DNA from: an uncultured Bacteroidales bacterium
GTDB taxonomy: Bacteria > Bacteroidota > Bacteroidia > Bacteroidales > P3
Direction: 5' to 3'
DNA: 64,000 bases
NCBI GenBank assembly: GCA_947165255.1
Contig: CAMUZR010000001.1
Location: forward strand, 224,850-288,849
This document shows positions 1 to 8,206 of this stretch, piece after piece. Every line of letters starts with the position of its first letter. Position 1 is the first letter of the stretch. Made by a program: the position numbers and the translations under genes. The notes under the pieces are model-generated. The model was not told where the DNA came from and did not search any database. It saw nothing but the letters and a program-made list of their open reading frames with translations.

Positions 1-282
1 GACCTCTACCTGTATATGCGCGACAAGAGTGGTTATGACCTGATGGACGAGTATATTCGAGGCGTTGTGCTGGGATTGCAGCAGCCCGACTTTGACACCA
101 CCGAGCAGCTGGTGCAGGAGTGCGCCGAGCGCACCTATAGTCTGTTGCTGCGCGAACGTCTGGAACCTGGCACCGAGGCGGCCTTCAGGGGCTATGTGGC
201 CTGCATTCACCAGCTCTACCTCATGGGTGCCTATGTCCAGTTGCACCGCATGGGCTACCACATGGTGCGGGCCGAGATGTGA
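1..282 (+). CDS. 3' end of an unrecognised protein (partial)
   Basis: The frame is open from the first base of the window (D-L-Y-L-Y before the first Met) to a TGA at 280-282, so this is the C-terminal 93 residues of a longer gene. The segment is predicted helical, with evenly spaced Leu, Tyr and Glu, and ends in HMVRAEM. I see no catalytic motif, signal peptide or membrane segment. I do not recognise the family. It converges with the glutathione peroxidase gene, from which it is separated by a hairpin. Confidence 0.6.
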   Translation, partial: DLYLYMRDKSGYDLMDEYIRGVVLGLQQPDFDTTEQLVQECAERTYSLLLRERLEPGTEAAFRGYVACIHQLYLMGAYVQLHRMGYHMVRAEM

Positions 283-300
283 CAATGGCGCCTGGCGGTG

Positions 301-338
301 CCATGCGTGGGCATGCCGTGGCAAATGCCGACGCATGG
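301..338. terminator. stem-loop between convergent genes
   Basis: CCATGCGT (301-308) pairs with ACGCATGG (331-338). After a 1x1 mismatch, GGCAT (310-314) pairs with ATGCC (325-329), leaving a 10-nt loop. There is no clear T-tract, so the terminator role is inferred from the position between two convergent genes. Confidence 0.4.
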
Positions 339-360
339 ACACGGGTGGCGCTTAACGGCC

Positions 361-846
361 TCAGAGCGCTTGGGCGATGATGGGGTCGAGTTTTTCGGGG
401 GTGACCATGCTGCCGTAGCGACCGATGACGTTGCCTTCGCGGTCGAGGAGGAATTTGGTGAAGTTCCACTTGATTTTGCTGCTCAGCAGTCCGTGGCCTT
501 TCTTTTGGCTTTTGAGCCACTGGTATATGGGGTGGGCGTTGGGACCGTTGACGTCGATTTTGGAGAACATTTGGAAGGTGACCCCGTAGTTGACCATGCA
601 GGTGGAGGCAATCTCCTTTTCGCCACCGGGCTCTTGGTTGGCAAACTGGTTGCAGGGGAAGCCGAGGATGACCAGCCCTTTGTCCTGGTATTTCTCGTAG
701 AGGTTTTCGAGTCCCTCGTACTGGGGAGTGAAGCCGCACTTGCTGGCGGTGTTGACAATGAGGACCACCTTGCCGCGGTACTCTTCCATGCTGATTTCTT
801 TCTTCTGAATGCTGACGGCCTTGAAGTCGTAGAATTTCTGTTCCAT
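361..846 (-). CDS. gpx: glutathione peroxidase family thiol peroxidase
   Basis: A 161-residue protein of usual length for bacterial Gpx/BsaA proteins, which reduce hydroperoxides, normally using thioredoxin in bacteria that lack glutathione. The peroxidatic Cys37 is in [12 protein letters not shown]. Cys65 lies in the family motif [13 protein letters not shown], and Cys83 is placed where the resolving Cys of thioredoxin-dependent members sits. The catalytic Trp/Asn motif is present as KWNFTKFL. There is no signal peptide, so it should be cytoplasmic. The start is an ATG 9 nt after the stop of ohrR, so the two genes form a peroxide-sensing and detoxification operon. Confidence 0.95.
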   Translation of the reverse strand: MEQKFYDFKAVSIQKKEISMEEYRGKVVLIVNTASKCGFTPQYEGLENLYEKYQDKGLVILGFPCNQFANQEPGGEKEIASTCMVNYGVTFQMFSKIDVNGPNAHPIYQWLKSQKKGHGLLSSKIKWNFTKFLLDREGNVIGRYGSMVTPEKLDPIIAQAL

Positions 847-855
847 AGTATCGTT

Positions 856-1284
856 TTATATGATGATTTTTTCAAGTAGAGATTTCAGTTGCAGAGCCTC
901 GTCGAGGGTGAGGTTGACGCAGGAACTGACTTTTGCGGGCACTTCGATGGCCTGTTTGCGCAGGGCTTTGCCCTCAGGGGTGATGCTGATGATGGTTTCG
1001 CGCTCGTCTCTCTTGCTGCGCTGACGGAGGATGAGGCCGTTGGACTCCATTTTCTTGAGCATGGGGGTGAGGGTGCCGGTGTCGAGATGCAGGTATTCGC
1101 CTATTTGCGACACGGTTAGCTCTTTGTGCTCCCACATCACCATCATGGTGATGTACTGCGTGTAGGTCAGGCCCAAGGGGTCTAGAAAGGGTTTGTACCG
1201 GTGGACCACCTCTTTGGCCGCCGCATAGAGCGGGAAACAGAGTTGGTTTTCCAGTTTTAGTGCATCGTATTTTTGAGGTTTCAT
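856..1284 (-). CDS. ohrR: OhrR-type MarR family peroxide-sensing repressor
   Basis: A 142-residue winged-helix MarR protein. The N-terminal motif ENQLCFPLY with Cys16 matches the redox-sensing Cys of the OhrR subgroup. A second Cys at 122 (VSSCVNL) fits the 2-Cys type, in which oxidation gives an inter-subunit disulphide. The wing region is R-S-K-R-D-E-R. I use the ATG at 1282-1284 because AAAGGA lies just upstream and it opens directly on the family sequence; the longer frame adds 31 unrelated residues. It lies 9 nt upstream of gpx and behind a palindromic operator, so autorepression of ohrR-gpx relieved by organic hydroperoxides is the likely control. Confidence 0.9.
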   Translation of the reverse strand: MKPQKYDALKLENQLCFPLYAAAKEVVHRYKPFLDPLGLTYTQYITMMVMWEHKELTVSQIGEYLHLDTGTLTPMLKKMESNGLILRQRSKRDERETIISITPEGKALRKQAIEVPAKVSSCVNLTLDEALQLKSLLEKIII

Positions 1285-1348
1285 CTCGGTGTTCCTTTCA
1301 TTATGAATTCGTTTGCAAAAGTACAAAGAAAAAATGATTGCATGAAAT

Positions 1349-1384
1349 AAAATTGTGCAAAATTTAATTGTGTACAATTTAAAA
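1349..1384. promoter_or_regulatory. OhrR operator (AATTGT-GT-ACAATT palindrome)
   Basis: AATTGT (1366-1371) and ACAATT (1374-1379) form an inverted repeat with a 2-bp centre. It lies inside a longer AT-rich tract that includes another AATTGTGCAA half site at 1351-1360. This resembles the known OhrR box, which is built from TACAATT/AATTGTA units. It sits about 65-100 bp upstream of the ohrR start, as expected for autoregulation. Confidence 0.7.
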
Positions 1385-1516
1385 TATTTGTAATATAAAG
1401 TGTAATAAGTGATTAGTGTAGTATTAAATAATGCTAATTAGGTTGTTGGGTGTGTGTTTTTTTAGGATTTTTACCTCTTTTTTCTTTCTTTTGTCTGCAA
1501 TGTCAGAAAAAATGTG

Positions 1517-1524
1517 TATATTTG
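1517..1524 (+). promoter_or_regulatory. Bacteroidota -7 promoter box
   Basis: TATATTTG fits the TAnnTTTG consensus of the main Bacteroidota sigma factor. It is upstream of the nuclease/phospholipase-like gene and would give a 5' leader of roughly 110 nt. The -33 element is not convincing. Together with the OhrR operator, this accounts for what I see in the 354-bp spacer 1285-1638. Confidence 0.5.
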
Positions 1525-1638
1525 CAAGTTGAAAGAAATAGACTTTTTTGTGTTGCAGAATGAATTGACTTGTGGTCGGTTGGGTTCAGAAGTCTTACAG
1601 GGCAGTAATTTAAATAATATTAACTATAATTTGTAATT

Positions 1639-2580
1639 ATGAAGAAGTTCACTCACGCATGGCTGGCTTTTATGGCCATAAAGAGGCTCCAGTATGCCAA
1701 TATTCCCGATACGTATAAGGCCGACGCCCAGGCGCTGGTGAAATGGTTTAATGATTATCGCGATTTTGTCATCAAGGGATCGTGGTACCCTGACGCGGTG
1801 TTTAAGGACATGGCTACCAGCCATATCTTGAAGTATCGTCCAGACGAAAAGTCGCTTGACAGCCGCTTTAAGAAATTGCCCAAGACGATAGAAATGTACC
1901 AGCTGGGCAAGAGTTCGCCGCTGTACGGCAAGCCTTTCACTATTGAGGACGGCAACCTGGCCGACCGCTGCGAGTCGCTCTCGCACGGCATTATCGATAG
2001 CTTTAAGATGCTGCGCATGGAGGAGAAGGGGAATCCGGTGTCGCCTACGGGCAACCACATTGCCATGCGGTTCTTTATTTTAAGCCACTATATCGCCGAC
2101 TGCCACATGCCGCTACACTGCGACTGCCGGTCTTTCTCGTCGGGCGATAACGTGCACGGGTTCATCGAGACGCAGTGGGACACCCAGGTGAAGAAGTCTT
2201 ACAAGGTGGATACTGCCAACGAGCGTTTCTTCTACGACCCCGACGGCTATCCGTTGAAACTGAAAATAACGCCGCTGATGCAGCAGGTGGAGGACGACTT
2301 GGAAAACCGGGAGTATCTGCACAGTTGGGGCACGGACAACGGCAATGTGTGGGACTATATCAGTTCGCTGTCGCAGTATTCCTACCTGATGGCCTATCGC
2401 ATGTTTCCTGCCCAGTATGACGAGAATAATCTGACTAAGGCCGTTTACAAGACAACCGAGGAGTGGCAGCACTTTGAGGAGTACAGCCGCATTATCTTTT
2501 CCGATGCCATAGACTCTATTGCCCGCGTGTGGCTCCACGTCTGGATTCGCTACCGCAAATGGGCCACTGGCAGAGAATGA
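1639..2580 (+). CDS. zinc-dependent phospholipase C / S1-P1 nuclease-like protein
   Basis: A 313-residue protein without strong overall identity that I can name, but the metal-ligand spacing of the P1 nuclease/zinc phospholipase C fold is complete. There is an N-terminal His6, Asp52 (SWYPD), His62, then H150-x3-D154-x5-H160 (SHYIADCHMPLH) and H173-x3-E177 followed by Trp180. The H-x3-D-x5-H signature is the same spacing as in P1 nuclease. The N-terminus lacks a signal peptide, whereas classical members are secreted and use the N-terminal Trp amine as a ligand, so location and substrate are open. It stands alone between an OhrR operon and a repeat region. Confidence 0.65.
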   Translation: MKKFTHAWLAFMAIKRLQYANIPDTYKADAQALVKWFNDYRDFVIKGSWYPDAVFKDMATSHILKYRPDEKSLDSRFKKLPKTIEMYQLGKSSPLYGKPFTIEDGNLADRCESLSHGIIDSFKMLRMEEKGNPVSPTGNHIAMRFFILSHYIADCHMPLHCDCRSFSSGDNVHGFIETQWDTQVKKSYKVDTANERFFYDPDGYPLKLKITPLMQQVEDDLENREYLHSWGTDNGNVWDYISSLSQYSYLMAYRMFPAQYDENNLTKAVYKTTEEWQHFEEYSRIIFSDAIDSIARVWLHVWIRYRKWATGRE

Positions 2581-2816
2581 GCCCTAATTGGTCATTGCTT
2601 TTTTGACCGGAGCGGTATTTGTTTTGAAAAGAAAGACTGCGAAGCAGGCGAAGGCTTTGTGGGCTGCATCTAGCCAGGGATATGGGCTAGAGACGGAAGA
2701 GATGCGGAAATGGCATAAGTAGGCCTCAGAATGAGGGAAAGGATGTAAAAGTCGGCCGAATGGCCGAGTGGGTGATTTTGCTCGTTTCTTTTTTGAAACA
2801 GCCGTTCCCCGACACC

Positions 2817-2850
2817 GCATAGTGAAAACGCTCGGCTGTTTTCACTATGC
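2817..2850. terminator. perfect 13-bp stem-loop
   Basis: GCATAGTGAAAAC (2817-2829) pairs perfectly with GTTTTCACTATGC (2838-2850) around an 8-nt loop. It is the first, divergent unit of the tandem array that follows. No T-tract is present. It may terminate transcription from the upstream plus-strand gene, but could equally be a repeat-associated structure. Confidence 0.4.
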
Positions 2851-3120
2851 GTTCGGCTTAACGGAAAGGTTCCATTTCATGAGTCGTTTTCTCGCCTCGG
2901 CATAGTGCAAACACTGGGTGATTTGCCCTCTGCACTCGGCTTAACGAAAACGTTCCATTTCATGAGTCGTTTTCTCGCCTCAGCATAGTGCAAACACTTC
3001 GTGATTTGCCCTCTGCATTCGGCTTAACGAAAACGTTCCATTTCATGAGTCGTTTTCTCGCCTCAGCATAGTGCAAACACTTCGTGATTTGCCCTCTGCA
3101 CTCGGCTTAACGAAAACGTT
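2817..3120. repeat. 83-bp tandem repeat array
   Basis: Three nearly identical 83-bp units start at 2869, 2952 and 3035 (each opening GTTCCATTTCATGAGTCG). A partial, diverged unit precedes them and a few bases of a next unit follow at 3118. Each unit contains GCATAGTGCAAACAC and CTCTGCA(C/T)TCGGCTTAACG, and can fold a small hairpin (GCAAACAC-TTC-GTGATTTGC, one bulge). No reading frame is preserved. The rest of the 558-bp gap 2581-3138 has a small 6-bp hairpin at 2752-2767 and nothing else I can support. Confidence 0.9.
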
Positions 3121-3138
3121 GTATAAGTTGCAGCCTGT

Positions 3139-3366
3139 TCAGGCGATTGTGATAATGTAATGTTTGAACTCGATTGTGTCGCCGGGGATGAGTTTGGCAC
3201 GTTTGCGCAGTTCGGTCTGGCCATTGCGTTTCACAAGGCCACGGGTGACGGATTCTTGCGCTTCGGCTCCGGTCTCTACACAGCCGACGGCTTTGAGGAG
3301 TTGGATGAGTTGGATGTATTCTTCTCCTTGGCGGAGGGTGAAGGTGGTGTTCTGTTGGGCTATCAT
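3139..3366 (-). CDS. S4 domain RNA-binding protein (YbcJ/YaaA-like)
   Basis: A 75-residue protein made up of one S4 RNA-binding domain. It has FTLRQGEEYIQLIQLLKAVG, then TRGLVKRNGQTELRKRAKL and PGDTIEF, which is the standard alpha-L order of small stand-alone S4 proteins such as YbcJ. The length is typical. It starts 62 nt after the stop of the Ntn hydrolase on the same strand, so the two could be cotranscribed. The RNA target is unknown. Confidence 0.85.
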   Translation of the reverse strand: MIAQQNTTFTLRQGEEYIQLIQLLKAVGCVETGAEAQESVTRGLVKRNGQTELRKRAKLIPGDTIEFKHYIITIA

Positions 3367-3428
3367 GTCTTCTGTTTCTGAATTCTATTTTTATGGTGGT
3401 AGGGCTGCGCCGGAGTGTGTGCGGTTCC

Positions 3429-4571
3429 TTATAGTTGGAATTGGTAGGTGTGGTCGTAGTTGTTCCAGTTGCGGAGGTAGAGGGTGTGGGAGGTTTGGTC
3501 GTAGACGTTGCTGTATTGTGTGTCTTCGATGGTGCCTTTGGGGTCGCCCCAGGCCAGGCCTACCCAGTGCACGAGGCTGAGGCATTCTTGCGCCTGCTGG
3601 AGGGTGAGTATTCCGCCACGCTGGGTGAGGTATTCCTCCACCGTGTCGTAGCGCCACCAGCTGCGGCTGTAGGGGTTGCCGTATTTGGGATTGGGTTCGT
3701 CGGTGTGGAACTTGGGGCTGAGCAGGTGGTTGGTGACGGTCATGTGTACGAGGGCGGTGTCTTTGGGCACGACGAGGGTTTTCCAGCCGTCTTCGAGGTC
3801 GAATTCGACGACGGCGGCATTGCCTTGGGCATCGGCCACCATGTAGTGGTAGCCGCCGCCAGTGACTGTGTCGTGGCGGACGTCGACACTACGGATAAGT
3901 TCCACAGCCTCCTCTACAGTGGCGCAGCGGTCAAGCACCAGGCGGATGAGCACACTGGTGGCGGCTTTGTGCTTGCCACTCTCTTGGCGGGCGGCTTGCT
4001 TGGGCAGGGCCATGATGGACATGCAGAGTCCTTTCTCGTTGACTCCGTCGAGGGGAGTGTAGATGGCGGCCAGGCACATGAATTTGTCGGTCAGCCGTGT
4101 GGGCAGTTTGTCAAGGCTGAAGCCGAAATGAGACATGTCGCAGCAGCTGATGGAGGCGTAGCCTTTCTTGGGATGGGAGGTGACCACGAGGGTGGGGTTC
4201 TTGAAGTAGTCGTAGTTGCGGCCATACCAGTAGCCGGTGGTGTCGGCCTTGCGGGCTTGGAAGCTGGTGCATCCGAAGCCGTGGTATTCCCCGTTCTCGT
4301 CGGCAAGTTGGTTGCTCTTGATGGTGATGTGGAAGAGGCCTTTGCCGATGCGGTCGGCTACGTACTGGCCCAGTTTGGCGTTGCCGTCGATGTCATGGCT
4401 GAGGAGGTCGTCGAGGTCGTAGTTGGCCTTGTAGTTCATGGTGTAGAGATAGGGGTTGTCCTCTACGGATTGGATGGAGGCCACGGCTCCGATTTCCTTG
4501 CCCCAGATGCAGCCCACGGCAATGAGCAGCGCGAGGATGATGCCTAGGATGATGTATAATATCTTCTTCAT
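3429..4571 (-). CDS. linear amide C-N hydrolase, choloylglycine hydrolase/C45 Ntn family
   Basis: A 380-residue protein with an N-terminal hydrophobic segment (residues 4-24) that serves as a signal anchor or signal peptide. The Ntn nucleophile is Cys101 in GFGCTSF, followed by the family motif GRNYDY (118-121 RNYD). Later motifs PLDGVNEKGLCMS and VADAQGNAAVVEF match acyl-amide hydrolases and acyltransferases of this superfamily. Here Cys101 is not at the mature N-terminus, so processing after Gly100 would be required. The substrate cannot be assigned; bile-salt hydrolase activity is not implied. A -7 box lies 39 nt upstream. Confidence 0.8.
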   Translation of the reverse strand: MKKILYIILGIILALLIAVGCIWGKEIGAVASIQSVEDNPYLYTMNYKANYDLDDLLSHDIDGNAKLGQYVADRIGKGLFHITIKSNQLADENGEYHGFGCTSFQARKADTTGYWYGRNYDYFKNPTLVVTSHPKKGYASISCCDMSHFGFSLDKLPTRLTDKFMCLAAIYTPLDGVNEKGLCMSIMALPKQAARQESGKHKAATSVLIRLVLDRCATVEEAVELIRSVDVRHDTVTGGGYHYMVADAQGNAAVVEFDLEDGWKTLVVPKDTALVHMTVTNHLLSPKFHTDEPNPKYGNPYSRSWWRYDTVEEYLTQRGGILTLQQAQECLSLVHWVGLAWGDPKGTIEDTQYSNVYDQTSHTLYLRNWNNYDHTYQFQL

Positions 4572-4609
4572 AATTGTGTAGTATTAAATAATTTTTTGTA
4601 ATTATGGTG

Positions 4610-4617
4610 CAAAGGTA
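4610..4617 (-). promoter_or_regulatory. -7 promoter box for the C45-like hydrolase
   Basis: The minus strand reads TACCTTTG, fitting TAnnTTTG, 39 nt from the start codon of the hydrolase gene. It implies a leader of about 30 nt. No good -33 box is seen. Confidence 0.55.
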
Positions 4618-4727
4618 CGACTTTTTTTCGGTATGGGAAGAAAATTCTTTTTAAGAGGTAATAAAATGTCCTGAATGTCGTTATTAGAACGAAATTAACC
4701 CTATTATTAATTAATCTTTTTTCAGTT

Positions 4728-7043
4728 ATGAATTCCACAATTCTTTTCCGTCGGGCAGCGATGTTGCTGAGCGCGATGTTGCTGAGCTGCACTGTTGGCT
4801 TTGCCCAGAATGACGAGGAAAACCTTAACAAGACCCTCTCGCCCTATTTTGTGGTGGTGAGCGACAACCCCGAGCAGGACAACCTGCCCCTGAAGGAAAC
4901 TTCGGTGGATGCGAATATCGTGGGCTCTATTGCCGACGTGACGGTGCGGCAGGTGTATGTGAACAGCGGCAGGAACCCCATCGAGGCCATCTACACTTTC
5001 CCTCTCTCGACCCGTGCCGCCGTATACGGTATGCAGATGCGCATTGGCAAGCGGCTGGTGCGCGCCCAGATTGAGGAGAAGAAGAAGGCCCGCGCCGACT
5101 ATGAGAAGGCCAAGCAAGAGGGCAAACGCGCTTCGCTGCTGGAGCAGAGCCGCCCCAATGTGTTCACCATGAACGTGAGCAACGTCATGGTGGGCGACAC
5201 CATCGAGGTGGAGCTGAAGTATACCGAGCTTATCGTGCCGGAGAAGGGCACTTACAGCTTTGTCTACCCCACCGTGGTGGGTCCCCGCTACAGCAAGGCC
5301 AGCAAGAGCAACCAGAACACGGGCGACAGCTTTGTGGAGACGCCCTATACGAAGGCTGGTACGATGCCTACCTATCGATTTGGCTACAAGGTGCAAATCA
5401 GTTCCGCGGTGCCCATTCAGGACATCACCTGCACCAGCCACAAGATGGACATCCGCCACGCCGGTACCGGTCGTGCCACCGTCACCCTCAGCCCTGCTGA
5501 GGTCCAAGGCGGCAACCGCGACGTGGTGCTCAACTACTCACTGCAGGGCAATAAGATTGAGAGCGGTATGCTTTTCTACGAAGGGCAAGACGAGAACTTC
5601 TTCCTCTGCATGGTGCAGCCGCCCAAGCGGGTGGCAAAGGAAGAGATACCGCCGCGTGAGTATATCTTCATCGTAGACGTGTCGGGCTCGATGAATGGTT
5701 TCCCGTTGGACCTCACCAAGAAACTGATGCGCAACCTCATTCTGGGGCTGAAACCCACCGACCGCTTCAACGTCATCCTTTTCTCCTTTGCGCAAGAACA
5801 GATGAGCCCGCAGTCGGTGACGGCCACCAAAGAAAATGTCGAGAAGGCCATACACTTTATCGACAACCAGCGCGGCTCGGGCAGTACCGAAGTGCTGGGC
5901 GCCCTGCAGATGGCTTTCTCCATACCGCGGGCAGACGAGGACGTCAGCCGCTCCTTTGTGGTTGTCACCGACGGCTATGTGGATGTGGAGCAGCAGTGCT
6001 TCGACCTCATTCGTCGCAACAGCGGCGAGACCAATTTCTTTGCCATCGGCATCGGCTCATCGGTCAACCGCTACCTGATAGAGGGCATGGCTTTCTGCGG
6101 TGGGGGCGAGCCGCTGATTGTTACGAAGGAAAGTGAGGCGGCCGCCCAGGCCGAGCGTTTCCGCTCCTATATCAGCACCCCGGTCCTCACCCGCATCACG
6201 TTCGACGCGGGTCGCTTCCAGGCATACGACATCGAGCCCGTCAGTGTGCCCGATATGATGGCCGAACGCCCCATTCTCATCTTTGGCAAGTACAAAGGCA
6301 AGCCCCAAGGCACCGTGACCCTGACGGGCAAGGTGGGGCGCAAACCTTTCCGACAGACCTTCGACCTCTCCAAGGCCAAGGCCGAAAAGGACAATTCGGC
6401 GTTACGCTACCTCTGGGCGCGCGAGCGTATCAAATACCTTACCTACAGCGAGACCCAGCCATACGAGGAAACCTATGGCGAGGGGGCAAAGAAGATTTTG
6501 GCGTTGGGCCTCAAGTATAACCTGATGACCAACTACACCTCCTTTGTTGCCATCGACGAGGAGATTGTGAACAAGGGAGGCAAGCAGACCACCGTCAAAC
6601 AGGCGGTGCCGCTGCCCGAAGGTGTTTCGGACTATGCCATAGGGGCCGACGTGCCAGTTCTCTCGCTGAGTAAGACGGCCTCGATTGGAGGCATTTATGT
6701 AGAAGAGGAGGTTGAAGAAGAGGTCTTTCTTGTGGTAGAGGATGACCCCGAGTTCCCAGGCGGTTTGGATTCGTTGACCCGTTTCATCAAAGCCCACCTC
6801 CGCTATCCCCAAGAGGCTCTGGAGAAAGGCATTGAGGGTCGAGTGTATGTGACTTTCACGATTGAGGAAGACGGCTCGGTGAGCAACGTGCGGCTGCTGC
6901 GCGACATTGGCGGCGGCTGCGGCGCGGAAGCCGTCCGGGTGGTGAAACTGATGCCCAAGTGGAAGCCCGGCCGTCAGCGTGGCAAGGCGGTCCGCACCCA
7001 ATTTAACCTGCCTGTCCAGTTCGTGATTCCTAAAGACAAATGA
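4728..7043 (+). CDS. VIT domain - von Willebrand A - TonB C-terminal fusion protein
   Basis: A 771-residue exported protein. Residues 1-26 are a signal peptide (cleavage near GFA-Q). A VIT domain spans roughly 35-185 (typical RAQIEEKKKARADYEKAKQE segment). A vWA domain starts at about 310 with the MIDAS sequence D317-V-S-G-S-M, a hydrophobic beta-strand VVVTDGYVD and a later IGIGSSVNR. Residues about 680-771 form a TonB C-terminal domain (YPQEALEKGIEGRVYVTFTI, ending in NLPVQFVIPKDK). VIT-vWA proteins are known across bacteria, but a TonB_C tail on one is unusual and suggests docking to the cell envelope. The next gene overlaps by 4 nt (ATGA), so they are translationally coupled. Confidence 0.85.
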   Translation: MNSTILFRRAAMLLSAMLLSCTVGFAQNDEENLNKTLSPYFVVVSDNPEQDNLPLKETSVDANIVGSIADVTVRQVYVNSGRNPIEAIYTFPLSTRAAVYGMQMRIGKRLVRAQIEEKKKARADYEKAKQEGKRASLLEQSRPNVFTMNVSNVMVGDTIEVELKYTELIVPEKGTYSFVYPTVVGPRYSKASKSNQNTGDSFVETPYTKAGTMPTYRFGYKVQISSAVPIQDITCTSHKMDIRHAGTGRATVTLSPAEVQGGNRDVVLNYSLQGNKIESGMLFYEGQDENFFLCMVQPPKRVAKEEIPPREYIFIVDVSGSMNGFPLDLTKKLMRNLILGLKPTDRFNVILFSFAQEQMSPQSVTATKENVEKAIHFIDNQRGSGSTEVLGALQMAFSIPRADEDVSRSFVVVTDGYVDVEQQCFDLIRRNSGETNFFAIGIGSSVNRYLIEGMAFCGGGEPLIVTKESEAAAQAERFRSYISTPVLTRITFDAGRFQAYDIEPVSVPDMMAERPILIFGKYKGKPQGTVTLTGKVGRKPFRQTFDLSKAKAEKDNSALRYLWARERIKYLTYSETQPYEETYGEGAKKILALGLKYNLMTNYTSFVAIDEEIVNKGGKQTTVKQAVPLPEGVSDYAIGADVPVLSLSKTASIGGIYVEEEVEEEVFLVVEDDPEFPGGLDSLTRFIKAHLRYPQEALEKGIEGRVYVTFTIEEDGSVSNVRLLRDIGGGCGAEAVRVVKLMPKWKPGRQRGKAVRTQFNLPVQFVIPKDK

Positions 7044-8194
7044 TGCCGCACGGGACCCAGTGGCTCTTGGGGGCAGTGCTGCTGGCCTGCTGCATGGCCT
7101 GCAAGGGTGGGGGAGAACCCGCCCCGCCCGCTGCTGACAGCGTGGCCGACACAGTCCCCATCGCCGAGGAGCCAGCGCCACGCGCCTCCGTCACCTTCAT
7201 TTTAGGCGAGGACCACTCGCAGTACAACCAGTACTATACTTTGGCCAACCATTACTACCGCCTCAGTTCCACCGAGCGGACCGAGGCGGTGGTGACGGGC
7301 CTCACCTCGCTGCAGGAGGTGTTGCGCTACCTACAGAAGCACCCGCCAGCCAATGGCCGTCCCTATGGCCTTATCAACTTGGTGAGTCACGGAAACGAGT
7401 TTGTCGACATGGCAATGACCGTCCGCCGTGGCGGCGAGCGCACCTCGGCGCAGCGCTTACGTGAGGCTCTGCGGCTGCATCGGCTTCCCGTCCTTGACAG
7501 CACACTGGTGGACAGCCTTACGGTTGTCTTCCTCCACGGCTGTGCGGTGGGGCGCAATCAGGAACTATTGAACCAACTGGCAAAGGCCTTCGAGGGCGGA
7601 AAGGGCGTGACGGTCAAGGCCGCTAAGCATTTTGAGTACTATGCCTACCTGGCGGCCAATAGGAATCCCCAATCCATCCGCCATTACTATGCACGGGTGT
7701 GGTATGCTTTCTACCATCCCGACTCGGCCATGACCGAAAACGACTATGTGCGGCAGCTCAACCGTCGCTACCCTCACGACCGGGTACGTTGGCGCAAGGG
7801 GCTGCGGTGCCGTTTCCAGCAGAATCCGGCCGATTGCTATCACTATAGTTTCGAGGTTCCCTGCACATGGGATGAGGTATTCGAATCTCCAAGCGAAATG
7901 CCCATGGTAGGTTCACGCAGCCTCCGGAAGCAATGGATTGAGGCGCATGATGACTTCCGCCAACTGATGGCGCAGTCGCAGGTGCCGGAGGAATATTTCC
8001 AGGTAAAGTTCTTTCGCCGTACCTATCTAGTGTCCGACGACAGCACCGCCCTCGGGCTGCATGTGCGCGCCAAGGCGGGCGTAATCTGTCTCATTCAGCC
8101 CCTCACCGTCAGCGACTCGTCGGGTTGCAACTATCTGCCTTTCGAGCCTGACCCATCCGACACCACTGTCTTTGCCTTTGCTCGGCTGCCTTAG
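7040..8194 (+). CDS. lipoprotein with caspase-like His/Cys pair
   Basis: A 384-residue protein with a lipoprotein signal (VLLACC, lipidated Cys at 17 or nearby). A strand-helix region at about 51-115 leads to NLVSHGNEF (His117). This is followed about 50 residues later by VVFLHGCAVGRN (Cys168), preceded by a hydrophobic strand. An S-H-G motif followed by a strand ending in G-C is the arrangement of the caspase-hemoglobinase fold (caspase, gingipain, CHAT, DUF4347). I infer a protease-like fold, not proven activity. The C-terminal half is unrecognised. It overlaps the VIT-vWA gene by 4 nt and should act with it in the envelope. Confidence 0.6.
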   Translation: MMPHGTQWLLGAVLLACCMACKGGGEPAPPAADSVADTVPIAEEPAPRASVTFILGEDHSQYNQYYTLANHYYRLSSTERTEAVVTGLTSLQEVLRYLQKHPPANGRPYGLINLVSHGNEFVDMAMTVRRGGERTSAQRLREALRLHRLPVLDSTLVDSLTVVFLHGCAVGRNQELLNQLAKAFEGGKGVTVKAAKHFEYYAYLAANRNPQSIRHYYARVWYAFYHPDSAMTENDYVRQLNRRYPHDRVRWRKGLRCRFQQNPADCYHYSFEVPCTWDEVFESPSEMPMVGSRSLRKQWIEAHDDFRQLMAQSQVPEEYFQVKFFRRTYLVSDDSTALGLHVRAKAGVICLIQPLTVSDSSGCNYLPFEPDPSDTTVFAFARLP

Positions 8195-8206
8195 GGGTGC
8201 TGCGGT

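Noticed and set aside
2584..2820. 78-codon minus-strand frame before the 83-bp repeat
   Set aside because: No initiation signal, no recognisable protein sequence, and it runs into the hairpin at 2817. It is likely chance.
2817..3120. CRISPR array
   Set aside because: The 83-bp units are contiguous and identical throughout; there are no distinct spacers and no cas genes.
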